From positions 868,001 to 932,000 of the forward strand of contig OY787448.1 of NCBI GenBank assembly GCA_963678855.1: DNA of 64,000 nt. The letters run 5' to 3'. Shown here in pieces: positions 43,805 to 53,148 of the stretch. The first letter of the stretch is position 1. Every line of letters starts with the position of its first letter. The notes below the pieces were generated by a model. The model saw only the letters and a list, made by a program, of their open reading frames with translations. It was not told the DNA's origin and did no database searches. A program made the translations under genes and the position numbers. Source of the stretch: F22 sp963678855 (GTDB taxonomy: Bacteria > Bacteroidota > Bacteroidia > Bacteroidales > Bacteroidaceae).

Positions 43805-45625
43805 TTATGACAAATCATCCAATTCGAGCCATCTCATTTCCTTTTCATCGAGTTGCTCATTGATTTCGTTTAGACGTACACTATAAGTTGTGATGTCATC
43901 CACAGAGAGGGTACCACTAGCCAAAGCTTCCTCTAGCTTAGTTTTCTCTGCCTGCATATCTTCTAGTTCTTGAGTAAGTTGTTCAAATTCGCGCTTCTCC
44001 TTGTAAGACAATTTGCGGGCACGATTTGTACGCATCTTTTCACTCTCACTGACTTCTGCTGGCGCCTCATCCTTTTGATTGCGCACCTTCTTAGCCTGCT
44101 CTTTTTGCGCTTCCTTTTCGGCCTGTTCCTTCACTTCTTTCCATGCACGATATTGTGTATAGTTACCAGGGAAGTCGCGAATATCACCTTGTCCATTAAA
44201 AACTAGTAGGTGGTCCACAACCTTATCCATAAAGTAACGGTCGTGAGATACGACAATCACGCAGCCTTGGAAATCCTTAAGATATTCTTCGAGAACATTC
44301 AAAGTAACAATATCTAAATCATTCGTAGGCTCATCGAGCACCAAGAAGTTTGGATTCTGCATCAAGATAGTACATAGATACAATCTGCGACGCTCACCAC
44401 CCGACAGTTTAGCCACAAAGTCGTACTGACGTTCAGGCGAAAACAAGAAGTGCTGCAAAAATTGCGATGCAGTCAAACGATTGCCATTACCTAAATCCAC
44501 GACTTCTGCTATATCACGGACAACTTCAATGACTTTCTTGCTTTCATCAAACTCAAGTCCTTGTTGGGAATAGTAACCAAACTTTACCGTCTGACCTACA
44601 TCCATCACTCCGCTGTCCAAAGGCACATCACCCAAAAGGATTTTCAAGAAGGTCGATTTACCCGTACCGTTATCTCCTACAATCCCCATCTTCTCGTAAC
44701 GAGAGAAAGTATAGGAGAAATTATCAAGAATCACTAAGTCGTCAAAAGACTTACATAGATTCTCTGCTTGAAAAATCTTCTTACCAATATAGCTAGAAGA
44801 CGTATTTAGGCTTACTTGCTTATTATTGACACGTTGTTTGGCCACTTTTTCAAGCTCATAAAACGCATCTTCACGATACTTTGCTTTATGTCCACGAGCT
44901 TGAGGCATGCGACGCATCCATTCTAGCTCAGTGCGGTATAAATTGTTTGCACGCTCTATCTCTACAGTCTTTTGGGCGATACGCTCCTCACGCTTCTTAA
45001 GATAGTAGCTATAATTACCCGAATATCTATAGATTTGGTTATTATCTAGTTCCCAAATCACATTACACACATTGTCTAAGAAATATCTATCGTGAGTTAC
45101 CATCAATAAAGTGATATGATTGCGAGATAGATACTTCTCCAACCACTCCACCATAGGTAAGTCCAAGTGGTTGGTAGGCTCATCAAGAATCAAGATATCT
45201 GGTTCTTGCGCCAACAGATTGGCCAAAGCCATACGCTTTACTTGTCCACCACTAAGTTCTTTCACTTGTTGTAGATGATCTGTAATATTCAACTGAGTCA
45301 ATAGGCGCACCAAACGTTGCTCCATTTCCCAGTCTTTATGTGCTGCCTTATACAGACATGCATCAAGTACTGTTTTATCTCCTGGATATTCAGGATGTTG
45401 ATCAAGATAACCAATAGAGATATCGTTTTTATTATCAAACTTACCTCTATCATATGATTCTTGTTCTGCGATGATTTTAAGCAAAGTCGTCTTGCCCGTA
45501 CCATTCTTGGCGATTAAGCCAATATGATCTCCTTGACATACCGTAAAGCTCAAATCAGAAAAGAGCACTCTTGCTCCAAACGATTTAGTTAAACCATCTA
45601 CTTGCAAATATGGAATTGAAGCCAT
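43805..45625 (-). CDS. ABC-F family ATPase (Uup-like)
   Basis: 606 aa with two ABC ATPase cassettes and no membrane segments. Cassette 1: IAKNGTGKTTLL (Walker A, about 37-48), LSGGQVKRMALA (signature, about 144-155) and DILILDEPTNHLDL (Walker B). Cassette 2: GDNGTGKSTFL (about 317-327), LSGGERRRLYLC (about 411-422) and VLDEPTNDLDI. The linker is short, and a charged coiled-coil C-terminal domain (about 510-606) is like that of Uup. ABC-F proteins act on ribosomes or DNA intermediates; this one is probably housekeeping rather than antibiotic resistance. Confidence 0.93.
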   Translation of the reverse strand: MASIPYLQVDGLTKSFGARVLFSDLSFTVCQGDHIGLIAKNGTGKTTLLKIIAEQESYDRGKFDNKNDISIGYLDQHPEYPGDKTVLDACLYKAAHKDWEMEQRLVRLLTQLNITDHLQQVKELSGGQVKRMALANLLAQEPDILILDEPTNHLDLPMVEWLEKYLSRNHITLLMVTHDRYFLDNVCNVIWELDNNQIYRYSGNYSYYLKKREERIAQKTVEIERANNLYRTELEWMRRMPQARGHKAKYREDAFYELEKVAKQRVNNKQVSLNTSSSYIGKKIFQAENLCKSFDDLVILDNFSYTFSRYEKMGIVGDNGTGKSTFLKILLGDVPLDSGVMDVGQTVKFGYYSQQGLEFDESKKVIEVVRDIAEVVDLGNGNRLTASQFLQHFLFSPERQYDFVAKLSGGERRRLYLCTILMQNPNFLVLDEPTNDLDIVTLNVLEEYLKDFQGCVIVVSHDRYFMDKVVDHLLVFNGQGDIRDFPGNYTQYRAWKEVKEQAEKEAQKEQAKKVRNQKDEAPAEVSESEKMRTNRARKLSYKEKREFEQLTQELEDMQAEKTKLEEALASGTLSVDDITTYSVRLNEINEQLDEKEMRWLELDDLS

Positions 45626-45667
45626 TGTATATTAGGTCTAATAAAAATTACAAATTCAACTACCGAA

Positions 45668-46501
45668 TTATTCACTGTCTGCCAAAGTCGTCAGGCATTC
45701 TTGGTAGACTTCTTTCAAGTCACAATCCAATTTGCGCTTCTTTTTACTCCACACCAACTTCATTGGGTCGATAGTCAAGTCTTTACCAGGATGATACAAA
45801 ACAGGATCTTCTCGGTTACCATCAATTAACGTGCGCCACTCTAGTCCTTCCACTTCTTCAGCAAGTATCACACATAAAGTAATCCCTACTGCCAACCAAA
45901 TATCTCTCTTTTTATGAGAATAGTCACCCTTACCTAGTGCTTCCATAAGTGCAGTGATATCTTCATCTCTACCTTGGAAATTCTTATTGGTGTGCTCACT
46001 GACCAACTCACTCATCTTATGATAAGCTTCATTGATAACACTGATTTCTGCTACACGTGGTGTAATCAACTCTGCTGGATATTTCTTGTGAGCATAACGT
46101 GGAGTTAAACTTTCAACGACTTCCACGGCATCTGCTATCTCTCCACCTTGTGGACAGATAAAAGTACATTCAGCAGCTAGATGCTCCAAATCGACCAACC
46201 AAATATGCATCGTGTACTTATTGCCATCTTCTTCAACAGGATAAGCCAAATATGCCGCTGTATGTTCGCCAACTTGCACCTTATGCGCTATTTTTTCTTC
46301 ACGCATAAAATCATTTACGGCCTTCTTTCCGTAGTGTGTATTACCTTCTTCTTGAAATGCAGATACACGGAAATTGCCCGACCATATGTTTGGGTTATAA
46401 AACAGGAAGCTATCTGGTGTATCTTCGCTTTCAAACCAACTTTCTGGATAAGTCATTGAGAACCATCCACCAGGGGCTATAAATTGTTTAGTATGTGACA
46501 T
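45668..46501 (-). CDS. DUF3805/DUF3806-type protein of unknown function
   Basis: 277 aa, no signal peptide. The first half, with APGGWFSMTYPESWFESEDT near 9-28, is an all-beta PsbP/Mog1-like type of domain; it resembles the DUF3805 domain known from Bacteroides, and the second half (about 150-277, with DIWLAVGITLCVILAEEVEG) resembles DUF3806. I assign these from memory of the families; no biochemical function is known. It precedes the ABC-F gene by 42 bases on the same strand. A -7 box TATCTTTG is at 46549-46542. Confidence 0.7.
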   Translation of the reverse strand: MSHTKQFIAPGGWFSMTYPESWFESEDTPDSFLFYNPNIWSGNFRVSAFQEEGNTHYGKKAVNDFMREEKIAHKVQVGEHTAAYLAYPVEEDGNKYTMHIWLVDLEHLAAECTFICPQGGEIADAVEVVESLTPRYAHKKYPAELITPRVAEISVINEAYHKMSELVSEHTNKNFQGRDEDITALMEALGKGDYSHKKRDIWLAVGITLCVILAEEVEGLEWRTLIDGNREDPVLYHPGKDLTIDPMKLVWSKKKRKLDCDLKEVYQECLTTLADSE

Positions 46502-46541
46502 AAATGTTACAAAAAAGTGACAGTTTTAATTTGATAGACGA

Positions 46542-46549
46542 CAAAGATA
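46542..46549 (-). promoter_or_regulatory. -7 promoter box TATCTTTG for the DUF3805-type gene
   Basis: Exact TAnnTTTG on the minus strand, 40 bases before the ATG at 46501; no good -33. Confidence 0.5.
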
Positions 46550-46623
46550 ACAATAATAACACGGAAAAGGAAACAGGCCGAAAAAAAAACTTGACAGGAA
46601 TCTTTTTCGTTTGAAATAATAAT

Positions 46624-46631
46624 TATATTTG
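46624..46631 (+). promoter_or_regulatory. -7 promoter box TATATTTG for rprY-rprX
   Basis: Exact TAnnTTTG, 52 bases before the rprY ATG. -33 element weak. Confidence 0.55.
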
Positions 46632-46683
46632 TGACAGACAACAATAGAAAAACTCGAAAACAACAAGTAAAACAGAACGAATT

Positions 46684-47379
46684 ATGCAAAAAAGTTCAAG
46701 TGACTATCGTATTCTAATTGTAGACGATGAAGAGGATTTATGCGAAATTTTGAAGTTTAATTTAGAGAACGAAGGATACATAGTAGATACAGCAAACAGT
46801 GCAGAAGAAGCTTTAGAGCTTGACTTGCACGACTATAATCTTTTGCTACTCGATGTGATGATGGGAGAAATCTCTGGTTTTAAGATGGCCAACACGCTAA
46901 AAAAGGATGATGAACTAAAGAATATCCCTATCATATTTATTACTGCCAAAGATACGGACAACGATAAAATCACAGGATTCAATATTGGTGCAGATGATTA
47001 TATCTCAAAGCCATTTAATCTCCGTGAAGTTATTGTTCGTGTGCGTGCTGTGTTGCGTCGCACTATCACAAAAAGCTCTCAATCTGATGTTATTAAATAC
47101 GAGAACTTACGTATTCTTACTGACAAGAAACTCGTCTATATTGATGACCAGAAGATAAGTCTTACCAAAAAGGAATTTGAAATGCTACGTCTATTTGTGA
47201 GCAACCCTGGGCGTGTATTCAACCGTGAAGAAATTCTCCATCGTTGTTGGGATACAGAAGTTTTGGTATTGGACCGTACCATCGACGTAAATATTACCCG
47301 TTTACGTAAAAAGCTAGGTAAGATAGGTAAACAGATTGTTACTCGTCAAGGTTACGGTTATTGCTTTGAAAAGGTGTAA
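46684..47379 (+). CDS. rprY: OmpR-family response regulator RprY
   Basis: 231 aa. Receiver domain with acidic pocket VDDEED (about 14-19), phosphorylated Asp in LLLLDVMMGEI (about 54-64, D58), Thr in FITAKD and Lys in SKPFN; then a winged-helix output domain ending RTIDVNITRLRKKLGKIG with ITRQGYGY-type wing. Sequence and pairing with the next gene fit RprY of Bacteroides and Porphyromonas, implicated there in stress and envelope regulation. It precedes the kinase by 38 bases. Confidence 0.92.
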   Translation: MQKSSSDYRILIVDDEEDLCEILKFNLENEGYIVDTANSAEEALELDLHDYNLLLLDVMMGEISGFKMANTLKKDDELKNIPIIFITAKDTDNDKITGFNIGADDYISKPFNLREVIVRVRAVLRRTITKSSQSDVIKYENLRILTDKKLVYIDDQKISLTKKEFEMLRLFVSNPGRVFNREEILHRCWDTEVLVLDRTIDVNITRLRKKLGKIGKQIVTRQGYGYCFEKV

Positions 47380-47417
47380 TCCCATCATCTATTGCACAAT
47401 CATTTAGAATATATCAT

Positions 47418-48965
47418 ATGTCTTTTGCCCTCCGCCTTTTTACAAGCGTAGTACTCTTTTTTGTAGTATACACAGGTTTACTGCTTGGATATCAGTATCG
47501 TCATGACAAAGCGTATCAAGAAACGCTAATGCTGAACCATCTCAAGCATTACAATACTCTAGTGTATAAAGATTGGACTAGCTTAGGAAGCATCGAAGAA
47601 GTAGATTCCACCATGTGGGTCACAGTAACTGACCTGAATGGTGCGCAGCTATACGATAGTAAGGGATACTATAGAGATAGTGTATCCTTCATGAAGCTCC
47701 CTGAAGTTAAGAAAGCGATGAATGAACGTATTGGTACTAATATCCGAAATATAGGAAAGCGCCCTCATGACATTCTAAGAGTTGATTCACTCATCACTAA
47801 AAATGGCTCTCCGACTAAGGCCATCTCACCAGCTGAAGAGTTAATGGATATTGAAAATGCTGATTTATCGAGCCTAAAGATTGATAGTAGCGAATATTAC
47901 TTTGTAGCCACACGTTATCCTCACTGCATTATACGTACGGCTCAATTGTATAATATAGATATTCTAAGTGGTTATAAAGCTGACAACCATGTCCTAATCT
48001 TTACAGGACTGCTAGGTATAGCGATGCTAATCGTACTCTATATATACACACAGCGTTTAGGTAAAGTCATTACTGCACTTCGCCGTTTTGCCCGTAAAGC
48101 AGAGCGCAACGAGACCATTACCCTAGAGATGGTAGAAGCTTTTCCTGAAAATGAGCTTGGGGAAATTTCACAACATATCATTAAAGTATACCATCAAATG
48201 CAGGCCACAAAAGAAGCTTTGCATGTAGAACAAGAAAAGGTGGTAGCTTCTCTTGAAGACCAAATACGCTTAAAAAAACAACTATCATCAAATATCTCTC
48301 ACGAGCTTAAAACACCTGTTAGTAGTATTCAAGGTTATTTAGAAACGATTCTGAATAATGACAATATCCCAGAAGATAAAGTGCGTGTATTCTTAGAGCG
48401 TAGTTATGCTCAAAGTATTCGACTCACAAGCTTACTTCAAGATATTTCTTCTTTGAATAAGATGACCGAAGCAAGTAATATGATTGTCATGGAGGATATC
48501 AATATCCATGACTTAGTTTATAACATTCAGAGTGGCGTAGAACTACAGTTGGAAGCAAACCATATGACAATGGACATTGACATTCCTCAAGAATTAGTCA
48601 TCAGAGGGAATAACTCACTATTATATTCTGTATTCCGCAATCTTACAGATAATGCTATAGCATACGCTGGCAAAAACACTTCAATTTCCATCCAGCTCAT
48701 CAATGAAGACGATCAAAAATGCATCTTTGAAGTGTCTGACAATGGAATCGGTATAGACCAGAAACACATCCCTCATATTTTCGAACGTTTTTATCGTATC
48801 GACAAAGGGCGCTCACGTAAAGCTGGCGGAACCGGACTAGGCTTGGCCATTGTGAAAAATGCGGTAATCGTACACGGTGGAGATATTCAAGCAGAAAGCA
48901 ACCTAGGTGAAGGTGTTACTTTTACTTTCAGCTTATCCAAAGGAAAGAGAGAAATCCAGTTCTAA
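47418..48965 (+). CDS. rprX: sensor histidine kinase RprX
   Basis: 515 aa. Two transmembrane helices (about 4-24 and 192-212) enclose a periplasmic sensor of about 165 residues. A HAMP-like linker follows, then HisKA with the phospho-His in LSSNISHELKTPVSSIQG (about 291-308), and HATPase_c with N-box NLTDNAIAYA (about 409-418), G1 VSDNGIGID and G2 GGTGLGLAIV. It should phosphorylate RprY, encoded just upstream. The signal sensed is unknown. Confidence 0.92.
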   Translation: MSFALRLFTSVVLFFVVYTGLLLGYQYRHDKAYQETLMLNHLKHYNTLVYKDWTSLGSIEEVDSTMWVTVTDLNGAQLYDSKGYYRDSVSFMKLPEVKKAMNERIGTNIRNIGKRPHDILRVDSLITKNGSPTKAISPAEELMDIENADLSSLKIDSSEYYFVATRYPHCIIRTAQLYNIDILSGYKADNHVLIFTGLLGIAMLIVLYIYTQRLGKVITALRRFARKAERNETITLEMVEAFPENELGEISQHIIKVYHQMQATKEALHVEQEKVVASLEDQIRLKKQLSSNISHELKTPVSSIQGYLETILNNDNIPEDKVRVFLERSYAQSIRLTSLLQDISSLNKMTEASNMIVMEDINIHDLVYNIQSGVELQLEANHMTMDIDIPQELVIRGNNSLLYSVFRNLTDNAIAYAGKNTSISIQLINEDDQKCIFEVSDNGIGIDQKHIPHIFERFYRIDKGRSRKAGGTGLGLAIVKNAVIVHGGDIQAESNLGEGVTFTFSLSKGKREIQF

Positions 48966-48970
48966 GGAAC

Positions 48971-49612
48971 TTACAGCACCCATGTCAACACAAAGTCTTC
49001 ACCCATATGGTAGTAAACTCGTGCTTGATAGGCATGCTCTGTCGCCGATTCTTTAGCAACCAAAACATCACCGTTTGCCTGCAAAGACAGATAACGTTTG
49101 TAGTCTACTAAAAGTGTACTACCTACATACTTATAAAAGGACTCCTTGGCAGACCATGCCAATACATGCTGTTTGACTTCAAGAGCCCAATCTTTGTTTC
49201 CAGTTAGTTCAGTTGGTAGCACATCTTCTACATGTACAAACTTTCTAGCCACTCTCAAAGCTTTATCGCTATAAGCTTCAAGATCCACACCTACTCGAAT
49301 AGAAGTAGATAAAATAACGGCTACATATTCCCCTGAGTGGGAAATACTCACAGATTGGTTTACCCCAGACAAATAGGGTTGTCCGTTGTCATGATAACAC
49401 ACTTGCTGCTCATGACCACACAAATGATTAATTAAGACACGCGAAGCTAACACCTCTTTTTGGCGTCTTTCTGAACGCATACTTTCAATCAATTCTTTGT
49501 AGTATGCCTTATTAGAAGGGCATAATTGCAACAACTCATCCACAGTCTCTGTGACATGCCACAAAGCTAGCTTACAAGTCTTTTCATCTACGACCACTTG
49601 ATGCAAAGGCAT
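48971..49612 (-). CDS. 4'-phosphopantetheinyl transferase
   Basis: 213 aa, the Sfp/AcpT type. Moves 4'-phosphopantetheine from CoA to a carrier protein serine. Signature motifs are IRVGVDLEAYSDK (about 105-117, Mg2+-binding Asp/Glu) and LAWSAKESFYKYVG (about 149-162). Lies one base after gldE stop on the same strand, so it is translationally coupled or nearly so; this gldE-PPTase neighbourhood is common in Bacteroidetes. It converges with rprX with five bases between stops. Confidence 0.92.
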   Translation of the reverse strand: MPLHQVVVDEKTCKLALWHVTETVDELLQLCPSNKAYYKELIESMRSERRQKEVLASRVLINHLCGHEQQVCYHDNGQPYLSGVNQSVSISHSGEYVAVILSTSIRVGVDLEAYSDKALRVARKFVHVEDVLPTELTGNKDWALEVKQHVLAWSAKESFYKYVGSTLLVDYKRYLSLQANGDVLVAKESATEHAYQARVYYHMGEDFVLTWVL

Positions 49613-49613
49613 A

Positions 49614-50945
49614 CTATCTATTCTTTATTTCAAATTTGACTTTTTTAATGCGGCGTTCATCCATTTCTAGGACTTCAAACTCATAGTTTGATTGGTATAC
49701 AATCTTTTCATGAATTTTTGGGAACTCTCCTTTAATTTCTAGAAGCAATCCAGCTACCGTATCAACTTCACTGGAGATATCCTCAAAGACTTCTTCGTCT
49801 AGAGTGGTGATTCTATAGAAATCGCTCAATGACGTTTTCGCCTTGAATATCCAAGTATTTTCTTCTAACTTGGCAAAATGGTTTTCTTCCTCATCATACT
49901 CATCGGCTATTTCACCGACAATTTCTTCAATGATATCTTCCATTGTAACAAGTCCACAAGTGCCACCAAACTCATCAACTACGATAGCAATATGTACTTT
50001 ATTTGCTTGAAAATCTCTCAACAGAGAATCAATCATCTTTGTATCTGGCACGAAGAAAGGTTGACGCATCAACGACTGCCAACGGAAAGTATCTCCCTTC
50101 TGAATATGAGAAAGCAAGTCTTTGATATACAGGACACCTTTGATATTATCATTCGATTCAGAGTAGACTGGTATACGCGAATAGCTGTGCTCTGTAATGC
50201 ACTTCAGTACCATATGGAAAGAACTCTTGACGTCCAAGGCCACCATATCCAAACGTCCCGTCATCACATCGCGCACACGTTCCCCACCAAAACGAATAAT
50301 TCCTTCAAGGATTTCGTTTTCTTGAGTAATTTCTGTTTTATCCGTAAGTTCTAATGCTTGAGATAAATCATCGACAGATATCGCTTTCTTTTTTCGTTGG
50401 AAGCGCTTTTGTATACTTTCAGTAGAGGCAGTCAACAATCTACAGATTGGTGAGAAAGTCTTTTCACATAGAGAAATCCCAGGAGCTGCGATTCGACAAA
50501 AACGCAGCGTATTCTGAGCTGAAAATATCTTGGGCATAATTTCCCCAAAAAGCAACAATAGGAAAGTCAAAGCAACGGTAAGCACCAAAAATTGCGCCAG
50601 TTCATTACCACCAAATGACAACCACTGACCAAAAAAGAAATTGGTAAGTAAAATAATCAAGACATTCACAAAGTTGTTGGTTACCAAAATGGTGGCCAAT
50701 AAATGTTCAGTGTCCTTTAAAAGTCGTTTGATGATTCTGTCTGAGGCATGCCCTTCATCCTCTATCTCATTTAAGTCCTGAGGGGACAATGAGAAAAAAG
50801 CAATTTCTGACGCTGATGCAAAACCAGACCCTGCAAACATCACTAAAGCCAGAATCAGGGCTATCCATCCGGACGGTTCAGGTTCGTCTACAGTTACACT
50901 GCTAAAAAGTTCTCCTATCTGTACTATAAATTCGGGTGTGTCCAA
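49614..50945 (-). CDS. gldE: GldE-type CNNM/CorC transmembrane protein
   Basis: 443 aa. N-terminal DUF21 (CNNM) membrane domain (about 28-190) with about four hydrophobic segments, including LALVMFAGSGFASASEIAFF (about 32-51), then a CBS pair (about 210-340; IIRFGGERVRDVMTGRLDMV, EFGGTCGLVTMEDIIEEIVG), and a C-terminal CorC_HlyC domain (about 355-440). In gliding Bacteroidetes GldE belongs to the gliding/type IX secretion-associated set; non-gliders keep it too. Follows ssb by 42 bases on the same strand. Confidence 0.88.
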   Translation of the reverse strand: MDTPEFIVQIGELFSSVTVDEPEPSGWIALILALVMFAGSGFASASEIAFFSLSPQDLNEIEDEGHASDRIIKRLLKDTEHLLATILVTNNFVNVLIILLTNFFFGQWLSFGGNELAQFLVLTVALTFLLLLFGEIMPKIFSAQNTLRFCRIAAPGISLCEKTFSPICRLLTASTESIQKRFQRKKKAISVDDLSQALELTDKTEITQENEILEGIIRFGGERVRDVMTGRLDMVALDVKSSFHMVLKCITEHSYSRIPVYSESNDNIKGVLYIKDLLSHIQKGDTFRWQSLMRQPFFVPDTKMIDSLLRDFQANKVHIAIVVDEFGGTCGLVTMEDIIEEIVGEIADEYDEEENHFAKLEENTWIFKAKTSLSDFYRITTLDEEVFEDISSEVDTVAGLLLEIKGEFPKIHEKIVYQSNYEFEVLEMDERRIKKVKFEIKNR

Positions 50946-50987
50946 TTCTATTGTGAATTAATTATTATATCTTATTTATCGAGATGA

Positions 50988-51347
50988 TTATGCCTGCCCT
51001 TCTTGTTTAGGTGCTGGGCGTCCTAACATCTCCATTTGATGCACTTCAATTTCGGTAAACGAACGAGTAATACCTCGTTTATCTTCGTACTTATTGGTCT
51101 TAATACGACCTTCGACATACAAACGGTCTCCTTTACGTACATATTTTTCAACAGTCTGCGCCATTCCTTTCCAAAAGATAAGATTGTGCCATTCTGTTTG
51201 CTCTGGGACTTCCACCCCATTAGGTAGCTTGTATGCTCGAATAGTAGTAGCTAGCGTAACACGGGCTACCGCTTGATTAGCATCTATATATTTTACTTCT
51301 GGATCTTTTCCTACATATCCTAGAAGAATTACTTTGTTTACTGACAT
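50988..51347 (-). CDS. ssb: single-stranded DNA-binding protein
   Basis: 119 aa, the OB-fold core (about 1-105) with MSVNKVILLGYVGKDPEVKY, then GVEVPEQTEWHNLIFWKGMA and VRKGDRLYVEGRIKTNKYED. The acidic C-terminal tip typical of replicative SSB is missing (it ends PAPKQEGQA), so it is a short SSB; such forms are normal next to gldE in Bacteroidetes. Promoter at 51391-51421. Confidence 0.94.
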   Translation of the reverse strand: MSVNKVILLGYVGKDPEVKYIDANQAVARVTLATTIRAYKLPNGVEVPEQTEWHNLIFWKGMAQTVEKYVRKGDRLYVEGRIKTNKYEDKRGITRSFTEIEVHQMEMLGRPAPKQEGQA

Positions 51348-51390
51348 ACAGCAAGTCTTTTATTTATGATTACTTGTTTACCAAGTGTTA

Positions 51391-51421
51391 CAAATATAAG
51401 TAAATCCTGCTAAACAACAAA
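51391..51421 (-). promoter_or_regulatory. promoter of ssb-gldE-PPTase (TTTG-N19-TATATTTG)
   Basis: Minus strand TTTG (51421-51418), 19 bases, TATATTTG (51398-51391): full consensus, immediately before the stop of the upstream methylase gene at 51432. Confidence 0.85.
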
Positions 51422-51431
51422 ATCAGCCAGA

Positions 51432-52187
51432 TTATTTGTACAAGAGAAAAATGCAAGGGCGTTTCCCAATCGTTGGTTTATTTTTCTTCCAACCGCTGAT
51501 TTTCTTCGTCTGAATCGTCTCATCTTCACAAGAGATATTGCAGGCAATACAAAGTCTAGTATTGGGTTTACATTGCTTGATTAGCGTCTCAAGCATCTTA
51601 TCATTGCGATAAGGCGTCTCGATAAAGATCTGTGTCTCATCATCGTTATAAACCCCTTGCTCTAGCTTCTTCAAATAGTTTTCTCTTTCAGGCGACTGTA
51701 TCGGTAGATAGCCATGAAAAGCAAAACGTTGACCATTGAATCCACTCGCCATCAAAGACATCAAGATACTGCTAGGCCCTACGAGAGGTACTGCTTTCAA
51801 GCCTTCTCGCTGAGCTATAGCCACCGCGTCAGCGCCAGGGTCGGCTACACCAGGACATCCTGCTTCACTAATCACACCAACTGGTTTCCCTTCACGCAAA
51901 GGCTTTAGGTATCCAGAAATATCTTCAGGTTTTGTGCGTTTGTTTAGTTCGTAGAAAGTAAGGTCATCGATATTGATGCTACGCTCACACTTCTTCAGGA
52001 AACGACGCGCACTACGAATATCCTCCACGATAAAATGACGGATACCTAGAATAATCTCTCTATTATATGCTGGCAACACTTGGTTGATAGGCGTATCCCC
52101 AAGTGGCACAGGTATCAAATAGAGCGCAGCCTCGATAGACTGCGCTCCATGTTGATTCATATCTTGTAAAACTGTATTTGTACTCAT
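51432..52187 (-). CDS. RsmI-like SAM-dependent (tetrapyrrole-methylase-fold) methyltransferase
   Basis: 251 aa. The tetrapyrrole methylase fold shows in LYLIPVPLGD (about 23-32), GKPVGVISEAGCPGVADPGA (about 99-118) and VPLVGPSSILMSLMASG (about 132-148), which match RsmI, the 16S rRNA C1402 2'-O-methyltransferase. It lacks the usual RsmI opening (LYLVATPIGN) and is shorter, as in a Bacteroidetes subgroup, so the rRNA target is probable but not certain. It follows fabI by 21 bases on the same strand. Confidence 0.82.
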   Translation of the reverse strand: MSTNTVLQDMNQHGAQSIEAALYLIPVPLGDTPINQVLPAYNREIILGIRHFIVEDIRSARRFLKKCERSINIDDLTFYELNKRTKPEDISGYLKPLREGKPVGVISEAGCPGVADPGADAVAIAQREGLKAVPLVGPSSILMSLMASGFNGQRFAFHGYLPIQSPERENYLKKLEQGVYNDDETQIFIETPYRNDKMLETLIKQCKPNTRLCIACNISCEDETIQTKKISGWKKNKPTIGKRPCIFLLYK

Positions 52188-52208
52188 CCAGTTTATTTTG
52201 CGATATTA

Positions 52209-53066
52209 TTAACCGTAGATGATGTGACCATCTTCAGCTCTATACTCATCTAGTCCCTTTTCGTAAGTAGCCATCGCACGAAGGCTCATACCGACGTTAG
52301 AGAAACCACCATCGTGAAACAAGTTCTGCATAGTTACCTTGCGAGTCAAATCACTAAACATAACGACACAGTAATCTGCACACTCTTCAGCAGATGCATT
52401 ACCAAGTGGAGACATACGCTCACCAAAATCAAACAAGCTGTCAATACCCTTCACACCGCTACCAGCAGTAGTCATAGTAGGTGATTGAGAGATTGTATTG
52501 ATACGAACACCGTGCTCACGACCATAGATATAACCCATACTACGAGCGATAGACTCAAGAAGTGCTTTCGCATCAGCCATATCACTGTAACCATAGAATG
52601 TACGTTGTGCAGCGACATAGCTAAGTGCCAATACACTACCACCTTCAGCGATAGCATCAAGTTTCTTAGCACATTGCAACATTTTGTGGAAAGACAATGC
52701 AGACACATCTAGTGTCTTATCCAACATTTTATAATCTAGATCATCATATGTTCTTTTCTTACGTACGTTTGGAGACATACCGATAGAGTGCAATACGAAG
52801 TCGATCTTACCACCAAGAATCTCTTGTGACTTCACGAATACGTTTTCCAAATCCTCTACACTAGTAGCATCTGCAGCGATTACTTCACTGTTGATTGACT
52901 TACCAAGTGCTTCAACATCACCCATACGGATAGCCATAGGTGTGTTACTAAGTGTAATAATTGCACCTTCTTCAACTGCACGCTTTGCTACGTGCCACGC
53001 AATTGATTGCTCATTGAGTACGCCGAAGATGACGCCCCTTTTACCTTTCAAAAGATTGTAACTCAT
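52209..53066 (-). CDS. fabI: enoyl-[acyl-carrier-protein] reductase (NADH)
   Basis: 285 aa short-chain dehydrogenase. Reduces trans-2-enoyl-ACP in the last step of fatty acid elongation. The N-terminal GKRGVIFGVLNEQSIAWHVA (about 8-27) is the FabI nucleotide site. The catalytic pair Tyr-x6-Lys is in FYGYSDMADAKALLESIARS (Y176/K183 region), and SPTMTTAGSGVKG follows. Likely target of triclosan-type inhibitors as in related enzymes. -7 box at 53102-53095. Confidence 0.95.
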   Translation of the reverse strand: MSYNLLKGKRGVIFGVLNEQSIAWHVAKRAVEEGAIITLSNTPMAIRMGDVEALGKSINSEVIAADATSVEDLENVFVKSQEILGGKIDFVLHSIGMSPNVRKKRTYDDLDYKMLDKTLDVSALSFHKMLQCAKKLDAIAEGGSVLALSYVAAQRTFYGYSDMADAKALLESIARSMGYIYGREHGVRINTISQSPTMTTAGSGVKGIDSLFDFGERMSPLGNASAEECADYCVVMFSDLTRKVTMQNLFHDGGFSNVGMSLRAMATYEKGLDEYRAEDGHIIYG

Positions 53067-53094
53067 ACTTTATTGTTTTATTACTTAACGGCCG

Positions 53095-53102
53095 CAAAGA
53101 TA
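53095..53102 (-). promoter_or_regulatory. -7 promoter box TATCTTTG for fabI
   Basis: Exact TAnnTTTG on the minus strand, 28 bases before the fabI ATG; -33 weak. Confidence 0.55.
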
Positions 53103-53148
53103 GCACTCTTTTCTCACATCGACGAATAATGTGCAAAAAAAGTGATCT

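Noticed and set aside
43805..45625. Antibiotic-resistance ABC-F protein
   Set aside because: The short linker and C-terminal coiled coil fit the housekeeping Uup type, and no mobile element or attenuator is linked.
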